Position numbers and translations under genes: made by a program. A DNA stretch of 64,000 bases. It comes from Ctenosaura bakeri. Lineage: Eukaryota > Chordata > Lepidosauria > Squamata > Iguanidae. The stretch's first letter is position 1, and the number at the start of each line of letters is the position of its first letter. Of this stretch, positions 22,765-34,544 are shown piece after piece. The notes under the pieces were generated by a model. The model did no database searches and had not been told where the DNA came from. It saw nothing but the letters and a program-made list of their open reading frames with translations. The DNA lies in assembly GCA_948474755.1 (NCBI GenBank), contig CAOLHI010000360.1, positions 62,001-126,000 of the forward strand. The letters are read 5' to 3'.

Positions 22765-23174
22765 ATTAGAAGTACCTGCTTTAACACTGCAAATAGCTAG
22801 CAAACTAAAACCAGATGAGGAAAAAAATTAACAACAATGGATATACAAATGGCTATTAAAACCTTTCAAAATAACACTTTTCCAAGCACCTTAGGGCAAA
22901 GACCCCTTAAGAAGGCCCAGTGGCTGGAAAAAAAATCTGTTTTTCTAAGCACAAGAAAAGTGTCTGGCACAGCAGTGCAAAAGTAATCTCATCCCTTCTA
23001 ATCATAAAATGGGTATGACGCTAGTTTAAATTAAAAATGACAATTTCTTTCAGTGCAGACACAATGTTCTTGATCTTCTAAGCATGAAGGAACAAACGAA
23101 CATCAATGATGCAGATCCCCTGAAAATTCTAACAGCTAAAGAATGAAGAAAAACTGCACATTTAAACATATTTA

Positions 23175-23859
23175 CAGGTATACTTCAGTTAACGAAGTAG
23201 ACATGTTCCTGAGCATTATGCCTTTAACAGAAACTCTGATACCAGAGACTGAAATAACATGGAACATAATATAACAACAACAGCAACAGAGCTGCTTGAA
23301 TACGTTTCAGCAGACTTTTTATTCAGATCTAAAGACACACATCTGAAATAAGACCACCAAGTCAAGTAAATAAAGACCATGGCTTCTGTCAAAATGCATC
23401 CAGGAATGATTTTTTTTTCTTTTCTAAGACCTTCCCTCTTTTATAATCTCCATTTGTATGGCCAGACTTGTAGACTTATCCTTTTTTTAAAAAAATGAGT
23501 TGAGAGTAGCTGGTAAGGCAGATTTATCTGCTCTCCTCTTTTTTACTCTGTTTTGCTGTTCACACATGTTCACTTAAGGGAATCTGAAGGCAGCTGCTAT
23601 CTACCTTGCCTGTTGTAGGCTGACACACATAGCTACAGCAGGATCAGCTAGAGCAGAATCCAGTTCTTTCCCAGCTCAAGGTTCATTGCACTGTTTACTG
23701 TAGGCACGTTGCTGCCAGAAGTCTGTGTTTCTCCAGCTCTCTTTCAACCATTTTCCTCATGTTTATGCTGCTAAAAAAAATTCAGCTAGATAGAAGACAA
23801 GGAGGAAGAAAGGCTAGGAAGCTTCTTTCTTGGAGGCTTTGTTAACTGAGGCATGACAG
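23175..23859. mobile_element. Pogo/Tigger-like nonautonomous element, copy 1 (685 bp)
   Basis: The left end is CAGGTATACTTCAGTTAACG and the complement of the right end is CTGTCATGCCTCAGTTAACA. TA duplicates flank it at 23173-23174 and 23860-23861. The CAGGYATACCTC start resembles Tigger-type termini. The element is homologous along its length, in the opposite orientation, to 59657-60400. No transposase frame is visible. Confidence 0.75.
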
Positions 23860-24477
23860 TACCAGGAAGGAACTTCCATTAATTAAATGGGGCCTCTGAT
23901 TCTCAGGAAACCAGGGTTATGTTCCAGGTTATGCTGATTATTATGCTGAAGAAGAGGAAAAAATCGCACAGGTGAAATCCCATGTACATTTCTCTCCTTC
24001 CTCAGTATCCGTACTCTCAAAATTTGTTCCAAATTCTGATTATGCAGAGAGATGAGACAAGAAATGCTATCTGTTCAGCAGAAGGAGGATTCCTTGTGTT
24101 ATGTGTGAAAGAATCTAAAAACCTTCCCATGATATGCGACTGTTAAACAGTAAGATGGCATACAGTGAATGAGATATTTCTTTCTGAAATAGTCTAATGT
24201 TTGCAAAAAAAAAAAAATAGGGGAAGCCTCTCCTTCCGTCCCTCCCTCATTTCTCTCATCTACCTCGAACCAAGTAAGTCACAATAATATGGCAGAAAGA
24301 AGTCACATTCCTATCCTCATCTTAATATAGTTTAGAGAAAAGGTAAAATATTTGAGCATTTTAAAAAGAGACGGTCTTGGTTTCATTTAAACACAAACAG
24401 GATTTTTATTTGAGGGAGAAAGGTCACATTCTCTGTAAAATTAAAAATCCCAGAGAAAATGATGCTAAATGTGAAAT

Positions 24478-24701
24478 GTACTTATGAGTCCTCGAGTCAA
24501 GTCTGACTTATGGCAACCCTGTCATAAAGTTTTCTCAACAGCACTTATTCAGATGAGGTTTGCCACTGCCTTCCTCTGAGACTGTGAGGCTGTGACTTGC
24601 CCAAAATCACCCAGGGGATTTCCATGGCTGAAAAGTAATTCAAAATCTGGTCTCCCAGAGTCCTAGTCCAACACACAAACCACTACAATACACTAGCTCT
24701 C
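24478..24701 (-). mobile_element. tRNA-derived SINE, near full length, minus strand
   Basis: The minus strand reads GAGCTAGTGTATTGTAGTGG, GTTGGACTAGGACTCTGGGA (head), GGTGATTTTGGGCAAGTCAC, AAGGCAGTGGCAAACCTCAT (body) and TTGCCATAAGTCAGACTTGA (tail). It is the same family as 19533-19750. Confidence 0.75.
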
Positions 24702-24932
24702 AAAAGTGAACTACTTAAGCATTTTTGAAGGCGAGATTCTTGCTCTGGAGAACAGTCATGCACTGCTAGCTTAGCTGTCCAAATAAAGTGTGTCCTTAAT
24801 TAGGCCTTAATTAGAAAGCTGTTTTAAATACCAACATATTTAAAGGGAGCAAGTGCTTTGGGGGGGGGGTAAAACCCGAAAGTATGAAAGAACCTTATAA
24901 AACGAACAACCAAGCAAGCAAATACACATATG

Positions 24933-24978
24933 TACACTCACACTCTCTCTCTCTCTCACTCACACACGCACACACACA
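24933..24978. repeat. (CT)n/(CA)n microsatellite
   Basis: A compound dinucleotide run: CTCTCTCTCTCT followed by CACACAC units. A G-run of ten lies just upstream at 24861-24870. Confidence 0.85.
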
Positions 24979-25689
24979 GAACTACTATAGTCCTCCAAAA
25001 TAAAGGGTTATCTTCTAAATAAACAAAATTATAGGTCTTGGCTTAAGCCATGTTTTTTCAGATGGTTGAATTTTCAGCATTATTGGCCTAGAAAGCAGAG
25101 TTCAGCCTTTGAAACATTAAACATATCAGAATATTTGTGGCTAAATTCTTGCTTCAGATGATTTTCTGAAAGTCTGAATAATTTTTATTACATTTTTATT
25201 ATATTACATTCCTTCTTGTTTCGTGAGTCACCCTTATTTACTAGCATGGAGAATACATTTCCAAGTATTGTTTTCTTTGGGATTTTAAACTTTGCAAAGG
25301 AATGTCCCCCTCCCCTTGAAGTAAAATTCTTGTTTATGCTGAGATGTGTGAGGTACAAAGAGATAGCCGCTGACTATTCCTCCCGCATTTGATTCACTTG
25401 GCTCTAAGCTATAGGACCTGGAACATCAAAATACTGTCAGCATTTAGAGTGATTATTGTATCCTGACTTGAAATCTACAACAGTATGAGATCAAAATATG
25501 TTACTCTAACAAGAAAGTACTATCAAGTATTCCTAAGACATTGTTGGTAAAGCAGCACCAACAGATTCAGACTTTTCAGAGGTATTGAATTACGGTAACT
25601 TAAAATTTCACTTGAGCATTTAGAAATGCAGCTTTGCCTGCTTTTTCATTAAATGGCTAAGAGACCAAGGAAACACAAACACAAGAAAA

Positions 25690-25790
25690 GTGTGCTAAAT
25701 TGTATTGTTTTAATATGTAAGCTGCTTTGAGGCCCAAGGTTGGGCCAAGAGTAGGATATAAATAAAGGTAGTAGTAGTAGTACCAGAAGC
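25690..25790 (+). mobile_element. LINE 3' tail plus (TAG)n
   Basis: AGCTGCTTTGAGGCCCAAGG ... GGATATAAATAAAGGTAGTA matches the plus-strand LINE end seen at 5445, here followed by a TAG microsatellite instead of AAAT. Confidence 0.5.
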
Positions 25791-26439
25791 AGTACCAATA
25801 TGAAGAAGGGGAAGAACAGCAGGAACATCTCTAGGTGTGAATTTCAATTATTTTCTTTGCAACGCTAGTAATTTGGAGACTGAATGAAAATTTCACGTGT
25901 GTGTGTGCATGTGTGCCAAAATTCTCATTTGGAGGGGCAATGCTCCACACATACACATACAGCCATAAATACACTCCTGAGGCATACACAGATTAAAAAC
26001 AAATTGTCTTATATCTTGCATTTCTCCTTGGACTCACGAGAGTGAACAAGAAGATAAAAATAACTACATGTAAAATAAGACTAAAATAAAAATAGGTGCA
26101 ATAAAACCAGACAAAAATAATAATGCTGAAACACAATGAAAGGAACCATAAGTACTATGATACAAAGGCTGGATCAAAATGTTTTAATAAATGATCTCTT
26201 GTTAATTAAGGAGAATGTTCTGTGAGTCAGGTTACCAAAACAAATACCTTCCTTAGCAACAGCCTATTCAATTACTGCTATGCTGGTTCTGGTTGTGCTA
26301 CTGTTATGACTATTATAAATCTATGTGAACTAAAATTTAAAATGTATAAATGAACATTATACAAGATCCAGCTAATTTATATTATAAAGAAAAATAGAGT
26401 TGTGTCATTCACACACCAAGGCAGGGCCACTGTGGCTGT

Positions 26440-26560
26440 CCAGTGTTTTTGGACTGTAACTTTCACAACCGTTCACCACTGCCTATGCCAGCTACTGACG
26501 GATATTGTAGGCAAAAAACAATTGAAGGCTGATAGTTACCAACCTCTAATATATGCTCTC
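26440..26560. mobile_element. Short hAT-type MITE relic
   Basis: The arms TTTTTGGACTGTAACTTTCA and ATATTGTAGGCAAAAAACAA are diverged inverted relatives of the 'GGACTACAACTCCCA ... TGGGAGTTGTAGTCC' core common in squamate hAT MITEs; a better copy is at 52355-52440. Boundaries are uncertain. Confidence 0.4.
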
Positions 26561-26564
26561 TCAG

Positions 26565-28440
26565 GAAAGTATGCTCTACTTGAACTTAGTTTGACTTATG
26601 AACTCCTGGAAATCAATGCTGCCCTTTATAAATCAAATAGCCTCATTATGAAGAAACAGTAGTTGCAACTCTCACATAAGAGTCCGAATGCAGAAGCAGA
26701 AGTATGTGTTTCCTCAACAGCATGAAAAATCCTTGGCTAAACCATTTCCGTGAAAATCCTCCTTACAACAACTAAAGAATTTGGTATCAAAAACTCAGTG
26801 AGATGACTTCCAAATATAAATCATTTACACAGAGTAAATTGTATGACACTTGCTACTAGATAGCTGAATTCCATCATTCTGCTCAACAGCCTGAAATGTC
26901 ATGTAGTGCTGACATGGATGATAAAATATTCACCCAACTGGAAAAAGCTATTAAGAAGTTATTCCTGTTATGTATGTGATAATGAAAGAAACAGGCATTC
27001 CTGCAGACAGATAGTAAAGAAAGGCATAGCCAGCGTTCTTTGCTTCTTATCAAATATTTCTTTAAAAAAAATCATCTAGATTGTGCCTGCCACTGTACAA
27101 CATTTAAGGGTCAAGAAGGGCCCTGTCCTCAGGCTCACATCACAACAGTGACATGCACAGGTTTTGCCAAAATTGCCCAAAAGTGTCTCTTCTATGTCTC
27201 TGGTCCATGTAGTTATCTGGTTTGCTTTTTCCTATGGAGCACACTGTAAATCAGCTGATTACCTTTGTAGAATAACTGCAGGCAAATCATTTCAGCTACT
27301 GCACAAAATGCAATGATATTGTGTAGCTCAGATCTATGAGGCAGCAGCATAGCCTGTACTGCCATTACCACAGAAGAATCCCACACAAGATAAAGGTAAT
27401 AAATCTGTCATGTTACACTCTTGCACAAAGCCTTCTCATAAAACCAGTTTGGGGACTCAACAGTGGTGACAATTTTATGATCACGGTAAAAAAGTGCCCC
27501 ATATACATTGCCACGTGACAAATTTGTCAGATGAGAGCAAACATCTGAAAAGCATCTTATATGGTGGTACAACAAACATTTAGCAAATACCTGAACATAC
27601 CACTGTTCCTCAGCGGAGGTTGACAGAAACAGGGTAAAAGAAGGAGCTTATCCACTAAATTCTAAACACAGTTTACTGGATAAAAATAAACTCCTAAAAT
27701 GGGGTCTAATCAAATAATACATTTCAAAGGTGAAAATCTCTGAAGTAAAACTGAAAGGTGCATTAAAAGAAATTAGAGCCTTGTTCCATATAAAAATAGA
27801 CAAAAGCTATCTGGGAGAATCCGGGGATGAACATTTTACCTTCTTGCATTGCTACAACCAATCTTGCACAAATATCCCCAATTTAACTGTTTCACAGACA
27901 TCTCACTATAGCAGGGATGCATGTTATTGTTAAAATAAAAGATGAACATTCATATATATGTGTGTGTGTGTATATATATAATAAAATAACAATAAAAATA
28001 ACAAATAAAAATAATAATTACTGACTAAGTAATAAACCTACCTATTTAAAATATATTTCCTTCCTCTTGTTTTTTCTTCTTATTTTCTCTCTCTCTTTTT
28101 TAAAGAACACAGTGCTATGTTATTATTACCGGTATGTGTTTTTAGTTAGTCAATATGAAGGATTCTTATCATTTCTATGATGCAAGTCTGGGATTGCAGG
28201 AGAACTGTTCAAATCAGAGCTTTGTGTTTCCTCACTGAATTATAATAATTTTTTTTATTTTTAATTAAGCATGAGAAAGGCAAATCAAGTTTAAAGTGTG
28301 GGTGGGATCAGAAGAATATCCAGCACAGATACTGTGCAGAACAAACATGTATCCCTCACTCTGAACACTGATGAAGCCATGGCCAAAGGATCAACCATTT
28401 AAAAGTAAACCACAGTTTCAGATCTTAAAACCAAAGTTGA
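26565..28440. other. Unassigned AT-rich DNA with (GT/AT)n
   Basis: Nothing recognisable as coding. A compound TG/TA microsatellite followed by ATAAAA-rich DNA occupies about 27950-28018. The frames at 27040-27249 and 27730-27933 show no domain. Confidence 0.5.
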
Positions 28441-28444
28441 TACA

Positions 28445-28985
28445 GAAGTCACAAGAAATCATCATCATCATCATCTTCATTTGTATTCTGCCTTTCTTCA
28501 ACAATGTGACTCAAGGCAGCTAACAACAGTAATACAATACAAATTAAAAACAATACAAAACATGCATAAATATATAAATATTAAGATTTAAAAATAAACA
28601 ATTTATAAAGTTAAAGCATTACATGTTAAAAATATCAAACTACATTAAAAGACTATACAAACCTTAAAAACAAAACTGCACAGTTTTTAAAAGCCCAAAC
28701 CTAGTCAATTTGTAAAAGCCTGACTGCACAAAAAAAGTTCTGACTTGCCGTCAGAAAGAGTGCAAGGATGGGGTCATCCTGGTCTCTCTAGCAGGGGAGT
28801 TCCAAAGTCTGGGAGCAGCCACCAAGAAGGCCCTCTCCCTTGTCCCCACCAAATGCACCTGAAAGGGTGGTGGGACAGAGAGAAATCATAATCTCTTCCG
28901 TAAATCAAATGAAGGACCACTGCACCTAACCACTCTCTTCCATCCAGGTGAAGGAGACCATAAGCAGTAGCAAAAGCCTGTTTAG
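28445..28985 (-). mobile_element. LINE 3' UTR and tail, minus strand
   Basis: An ATC microsatellite leads into TTTGTATTCTGCCTTTCTTC and GACTCAAGGCAGCTAACAAC (the tail complement). A longer block follows: TTCCAAAGTCTGGGAGCAGC, CACCAAGAAGGCCCTCTCCC ... TCCATCCAGGTGAAGGAGAC. This is the most extended copy of the LINE 3' UTR in the window and suggests that the short tails elsewhere are truncations of the same kind of element. The 71-codon minus frame at 28774-28989 lies in this UTR and is not a gene. Confidence 0.55.
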
Positions 28986-29059
28986 TCATTTTGGCTTCTA
29001 GGTTTAATTTTCTTTTGACCTATTAATTTGTCTTTTTAGCAGCTCATGGCAGCCATGAA

Positions 29060-29430
29060 AATCTCATCCAGCACCACATTTCAAGCAAGTTAACTCTCTT
29101 CCTGTCAGCTTTCTTCATGGGTTACCTTTTACAATCATACATAGAAACTGAAAATATTATGACATGGATGAAACGGACTTTGGTATTCAATAATGTATCT
29201 TTGCATTTGAGGATCTTCTCTAGCTTTGCCATAGCTGCCCTTCCAAATCTTAGCCTTTTTAATTTCTTGACTGCAGTCTACATTTTTATTAATGACTGAG
29301 CCAAGGTATAGAAAATGTTTCACTATTCTGATGTCTTTATCATCCATTTAAAAGTTATATAAAATCATCTAAGGTCATTCTTTTAGTTTTCTTAATATTC
29401 AACTCCTTTTGCACTTGGCCAGCATGCCAT
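29060..29430 (-). pseudogene. RTE-like LINE reverse transcriptase fragment
   Basis: The minus strand encodes FLYLGSVINKNVDCSQEIKK followed by a frame change and K..EDPQMQRY. The FxYLGSxI....DCxxEIKRR block is the conserved region just downstream of the RT catalytic core in RTE/BovB-type LINEs. In another frame the neighbouring DNA resembles the next conserved block (..TKVRL..). It is a short, frame-shifted relic; neither endonuclease nor the catalytic motif is present. Confidence 0.55.
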
Positions 29431-29439
29431 CAGAGGAGA

Positions 29440-31480
29440 TACGGTGAGGGCCTAAGCATGGAGGGAGAGCAACCCACCCATCCAATTGGAATTATCTCCC
29501 CCCATCATAATTCCTTCACTCCTCAGATTCCTCTCATCACAGAGAACAATACACTGAAAATCATTCACATGCAGAACTCATATCTACTGTATCCACATTC
29601 CTTTGGCTTCTTTGCTTGCCCCTTTTTGGATGCTTCAATGGGTGTTTTAAGTTTTTGCAATGCTAGAAAATTTGGGAAGTGGAGGAAAAATCTCCCCCAC
29701 AATATCTACACTCTCCCACCCACCAATTTTTTTGTGTTCCCAGTTTCCAGTCTCCAATTTCTGTATCACAGAAACAAAGAGCACATGGCCCTCTAGGTAC
29801 TGTTTCATCGTAACTCCCACCTGCCTTCTTTACTACTTATAAAAATCTGGAGGGCCACACATTTCATATTTCTGCATTCTGACTACTAACACTAAACAAA
29901 GCCAGAGTTGCATCATGAAAGGGGAATGTGGGCCTTCACTCAAATACCTTCATTAATGATTCTAAACTTTTCATAAAGCATTCATAAGAAACTACTTTCC
30001 ACAGAACTGCCCTTATTTTTGCTTTGCATTCATGTTTGTTCCAGACATGTTGAGCCAAGCAAGCAAATAACTTGCCCAACATGTTTGACTTACTGACATC
30101 TTGCGTGCTTGTTAAACTACAAGCCTACTCTACTATTTGCTTCCTATCCTTATTCCTACACAAGATGCAGTGGCAGCCAAAAATCTGGTATTTAACATCA
30201 TTTTTCTTCCAAAAGAGCAAATACTTCTAACATCTAACATAATACAGATAGAACTGAAACAAATTACAATATGGAGAGATTTTAAATGTAATACATTCTG
30301 AGTGTGATATTTAGAGGAGGTAAACAGTTTTATTCCAGAACACAACACACAAACATTTTTGGGGGAAAAATTAAACACGAGCAAAACTTAAGATATTGTT
30401 TCATTTGCTTTTTCAAAAAAAAAAAATCATTCACTGAACATTCATGTCAAAGGAGAAAATTATCTGGAAACCGATTTAGAAGAGTAAGAACCAGAAATCA
30501 TTTTAAACATAGCTTTTACATCTACTAAAGCCAACAGGGATTTTGCCAGCAGTTCTCTCAATTGCAATAAAAAGACTGCATACTGTGGGGGATGGTAATA
30601 TATGAATATTATTAAGCAGGGAATGCACAGAATGGCATAACAAATAATTAAAAACCTACCCATTGCAGGCCTATGGGACTGACAATTCAGCATTACATAT
30701 TCTTACACATTTGCAAGATTGAATTATTTTTCTTTGTTCCAACTCTTTCAATATATTTCTCTCTGGTTATTTAAGCTCTCTTGGGTAGGGAGTATCTACG
30801 GCTTGGGGCTTTACTGAGTCACCTGAAAGACTGATAAAATACAGATTTATATGAGTTTCATTTTACTATACAAATCACATGGTAATCCTTCTCTCAGAAG
30901 TCTTGACATTGTTGTGGGAACTGCATAGCTTAAGATCCCAATCAGTTAAGGACACAAAAAATGTCAATCATATGACATCTTTTCTGCTGAAAACATAAGG
31001 ATCTGAGTAACGTAACTACTGAAAAAATGGGAGTTTGGAAGCAATTGGCAAAAGTAAACATTAGTCATTGCTGAACTCTGCTCCTCAAACTTCTCTCCAA
31101 CTTTGTACCAGTTCTAATTATTATTCTTCCTCTATTATCATGTTACAGTATGAAGCAGCCTATTTTCAATTGCTAAAACAATAAAAATACACATTTAAGG
31201 ATTCCTATCCATCTCAATCAGTGGTTACTGAATGATGTCCCTACACTAGAATACTGACAGACAAAAGACAGTTCTCAGTGGAAAGTCACAGAATGCTTGC
31301 CATTGGTTTCCATTTCTTCTCTAGCCTGTGTATTATTCTAGAAGCATTCTTAAAAATTAATCACATACACCAAGAGTGGTGAGCATGTGCACTAAAAATG
31401 TAGAAAAAGCAGGCTGGTTCTTCATAACATTAACTATTTGTGCTACTGCAAGACCAAAGTGTGGATCTCTCTTTTCACAA
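29440..31480. other. Unassigned AT-rich DNA
   Basis: No recognisable gene or bounded element. The 112-codon frame at 29458-29796 is proline-, serine- and histidine-rich with no domain. Confidence 0.45.
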
Positions 31481-31484
31481 GGGA

Positions 31485-31697
31485 CACATTCTTCTTCAGG
31501 ATACTTAAGGAACTTGCAAATGTAATACGAGAACCACTGGTAATAGCATTTAAGAATTCTTGGAGAATTCAAGAGGTCTCAGCAGATTGGAGGAGAACAA
31601 ATGTCCCTCCTCTTCAAAAAAGGAGAAAAAAGAGCATCCAAACAACTATTGCTCAGTCATCAATACTGAGAAAGATTCCAAATCAGATAATTAATTA
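31485..31697 (+). pseudogene. CR1 reverse transcriptase, N-terminal fragment
   Basis: The frame 31438-31698 contains RILKELANVIREPLVIAFKN and WRIQEVSADWRRTNVPPLQK, matching the early RT region of CR1-group LINEs (L..LADVI..PL..IF..SW..G.VP.DWR.ANV.P). The following NYRPVSL-type block is degraded. It stops where the solo-LTR-like element begins. The part of CR1 between this piece and 32041 (about the RT core) is missing, so an internal deletion accompanied the insertion, or two CR1 copies lie side by side. Confidence 0.7.
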
Positions 31698-31702
31698 AAC
31701 AG

Positions 31703-32035
31703 TGTCAGGGTTCAAGGCGTGGTACAGGCACCAGGGCTGGACCTAAAGACAGGCACTAGGTCAGGAAGCCAAGGGTCAGGGCACAAGAAGAGTCCAAGGG
31801 CAGCAGTCCTCCAGGTAGCAGGGGCCCATAGAGCCAGAGGCAAGAAGCAGCTCTAGGACACAGGCAGGAGGTCAGAGCAGAAGGAGAGCCCAAGGCAACA
31901 GAAGCCTTCTGGAGAATAGACATACACAGGGCCAGAGGCAAAAGGCTGGCAGGATTCTGCGAAGAACAGGGTCAAGGCCAGGATCCTTGCAGGCAGAATC
32001 CTGCAAGGACTTAATCACAGACCAGAACCCTTACA
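31703..32035. mobile_element. Solo-LTR-like element, 333 bp
   Basis: It begins TGTCAGGGTTC and ends GAACCCTTACA, an inverted terminal repeat with one mismatch and the canonical TG...CA ends of an LTR. AACAG is duplicated on both sides (31698-31702 and 32036-32040), the 5-bp duplication typical of Gypsy and many retroviral integrases. The interior is purine-rich (CAGGxxxAG-like motifs) with a 10-bp hairpin at 31984-32009. No internal coding region is present, so it is probably a solo LTR. Confidence 0.7.
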
Positions 32036-32040
32036 AACAG

Positions 32041-32520
32041 ACAGTTCTGAACACTGCAGTTCAGAAAGGATTTTGACAAGCTGGAACATGTTCAGAGGAG
32101 GGTGACCAAGATGGTAAGGGGTCTGGAAACAATGTCCTATGAGAAATGGCTTAGGGAACTGGCAATGTTTAGCTTGGAGAAGAGAAGAATGAAACATGAA
32201 ATGATAGCTATTTTTAAATATCTGAAGAAATGCCTTATTGAAGATGGAGGAAGCTTGTTTTCAGCTGCTTCACAGACTAGAACACAAACCAATCGATTCA
32301 AAAGGAGATGCCACCGAAGTTTTAGGAAAAATCTCCTGACAGTAAGAGGCGTTCCACTGTGGAATAGACTGTCTTGGAGGTTGGAGAATTCTCTTTCTTT
32401 GGAGGTCTTTAATCAGAAGTTGGAAGACTATCTCTCAGGAGTATTTTGACAGTGTGCCTGCATGGCAGGGGTTGGACTAGATGACCCTTGTGTTCCCTTC
32501 CAACCCTATGATTTTATGAC
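32041..32520 (+). mobile_element. CR1 LINE 3'-end fragment, copy 3
   Basis: Homologous to the last ~480 bp of copy 1: TTTGACAAGCTGGAACATGT, 32102-32449 open for 115 codons (RDNA-like [36 protein letters not shown]), then TGCATGGCAGGGGTTGGACT and CAACCCTATGATTTTATGAC. The open frame is only the C-terminal end of the CR1 ORF2 and starts at an internal methionine. Confidence 0.85.
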
Positions 32521-32524
32521 TATT

Positions 32525-33450
32525 ATGAAACATCACTCTGTGACCCAGTTTTTCTTCGTGAATGACCATCACAGATAGATGATATAGAATAAAAAAATTA
32601 AAGAATACACACTAACCTAAATTTTATGTTCACTCTGCTTTTCATAGCCCTTCAGTGTCACCTAAACCCTGGTCGAGGGTGTCCAAGAACTCAGGCACAT
32701 TCTGTGGAGGACAAACTGGCCAGAAAGGACACCCCCTGCCATGGAATTCCCACTGAAGGAAATGGTTTCACTCGCAGATGTCCCTGCATTTGATTTAGCA
32801 CATTGTTCAGAAACACACTTTTGTTTTGTTCTATTTTCCTGCCTTACGGTCAAAAAGAAAAACAATGATTTCCTTTTGAGTGCAGCAATAATTTAAAAGC
32901 AGTATCACCCATCTCTGCTGATCATTCACGGAGATATAACGTGCCACAGTCCCACAGTGATGTTTCCTGCAAGCAATTGTAAAAAAACAAGATAATACAC
33001 TAAACGCTTTCTCCCCAACAAATGTTACTTAATTGTAAGAAAGAGAGACAATGGCTCACACAACAAAACTAGCATAGGAGACAAAAGTCTGGCTCTTGCT
33101 TTGAGAAAGCAATTTTTACCATTCCTCACCATTGGCAACCAACCATCACAAGCCTTCACAAAACCTCAGAATCAAGAACAGGCAGATCATTCCTGCCACT
33201 TTTTGAATTCATTAAGCATAAACATAAACTAAATGGTGTTGGGGGGAAAAAAGAAACTGCCAAGGTATCATCTAAACTGTATATCCATAGTAAAATTGTT
33301 TATAAACCCAGCTGGCCTGGCCTGCAGATGCATGATGTAGTTCTACTGCTGAAGCAGGGATGCGGTATAAGTTGTGTCAATAGGAATCCATATTTGGGTT
33401 CTTCATGGAGAAGAGGAGCATCCAGTCCAGTGTATCAAATAAATATTTTC
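32525..33450. other. Unassigned DNA
   Basis: No recognisable gene, RNA or bounded repeat. Short frames on both strands have no visible domain. Confidence 0.45.
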
Positions 33451-33454
33451 ATCT

Positions 33455-33565
33455 TCTATTGCACAATCTTGGAATCCTATGCACACTTACCTTACAAAAA
33501 GCCCCACTGAATGGGACTTTACATCAAAGTAAGAATATGCATTGGATTGTACTGCACACTTAACA
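33455..33565. mobile_element. Short palindromic MITE relic
   Basis: GGAATCCTATGCACACTTAC at 33470-33489 and its inverted counterpart (ATATGCATTGGATTGTACT) near 33535-33553 enclose AGCCCCACTGAATGGGACTT. This resembles a common reptile repeat of palindromic DNA-transposon type. Its target duplication is not visible. Confidence 0.45.
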
Positions 33566-34039
33566 CATTTGTGAATTCCATTATTTAGCACCAACCTCTG
33601 AGAGAGGTATTTATTTCCCAAGAAGATTAATACTTGTTAATACATTCTTTTGCTGTACTCTTCTGAAACCCTTCTAATCCTTAATATCCTTAAAGTAATG
33701 AGGTGCTGCGTTCTGGATCATACTAAGGCTAATGAAATCACAAGGACATGCTGTACAGGGAGGGGATGCAAAAGCAATTTAAGTTTTACACATACTTTCC
33801 ATCTAATTTTTAAACTAAAAAAAACAAAACAGAAAAAAAGTATTGCAAATATTTTAAATATACTATAGTTAGAGAAGTTCAGATAGGTTTGAACTTTTGA
33901 TATTTTAATAAGCGGTATCATTCTTATATGTCCATGTGAGGTAGGAGGCTGCTGCCACTGCTCATCTAAACAATTCACAAAACAAATAAAGGGAGGCCAT
34001 GCTCTCACGAACATAGCTGCTTTTTTCCTTGTAAATATG

Positions 34040-34240
34040 GAAAAGGATCTTGCACCTCTGAGACTGAGAGAAAGTTTATAACATAAGCTTTCACAGACTG
34101 GGTCTACTTCATCAGACCTGGTGCATCGGTTGAAGTCTATGAAAGCTTTTGCTACAAACTTCTTTCTCTCAACTTAATGTCAAGTGTGTTATAAGATCTC
34201 TTACATACTGATACAGACTAACATGCTATGTTTTTGAATC
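34040..34240. mobile_element. Inverted repeat pair with hammerhead-like core (Penelope-type candidate)
   Basis: Left arm 34065-34099 and right arm 34135-34171 are inverted copies of a segment containing GAAAGCTT(A/T)TG. On the minus strand the left unit reads CTGATGA (34109-34115), a spacer with an AGAC/GTCT stem, and GAAAGC, matching the hammerhead blocks CUGAUGA, stem II, GAAA, again with an irregular base next to stem II. The right unit keeps GAAAGC but has lost CTGATGA. The sequence continues to CAGACTAACATGCTATG, a tail I associate with reptile repeats. Confidence 0.45.
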
Positions 34241-34442
34241 CCTGTAAATAAAGGATTGCAAAGTTAAACGTGCAACTTAACTTTTTTGACTGGAAAGTTA
34301 TACCAATCATACCAGCTGTCTAAGGTGAGCGTGAGCCTTTTTTCCATCCCCCTCTAAAAGTCCTGTATCTAGCAATTGTCAGAAACTGAGTATGTATAAA
34401 TTCAGGAAATCTGAAAGACCATCTCCTCCTGTATGAACTTAC

Positions 34443-34539
34443 CTGGAATGTGACACCTTGGATGGGGGCCTTGTTTCATGTCCCACCACGCAGTCTGGTA
34501 GGGACACAAGCCAGTGATTCTTCTGCAGCAACGCCATGA
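34443..34539 (-). CDS. Candidate coding exon on minus strand, unknown protein
   Basis: On the minus strand an ATG at 34537 opens 31 codons without a stop (contains LLQKNHWLVSLPDCVVGHE) that end at a consensus splice donor, CAG|GTAAGT (GT at 34442-34441). An AG that could serve as acceptor lies 2 bases before the ATG. Coding potential rests only on the donor and the open frame. I do not recognise the peptide, and no promoter or partner exon is evident. It may be chance. Confidence 0.2.
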
Positions 34540-34544
34540 CTACA

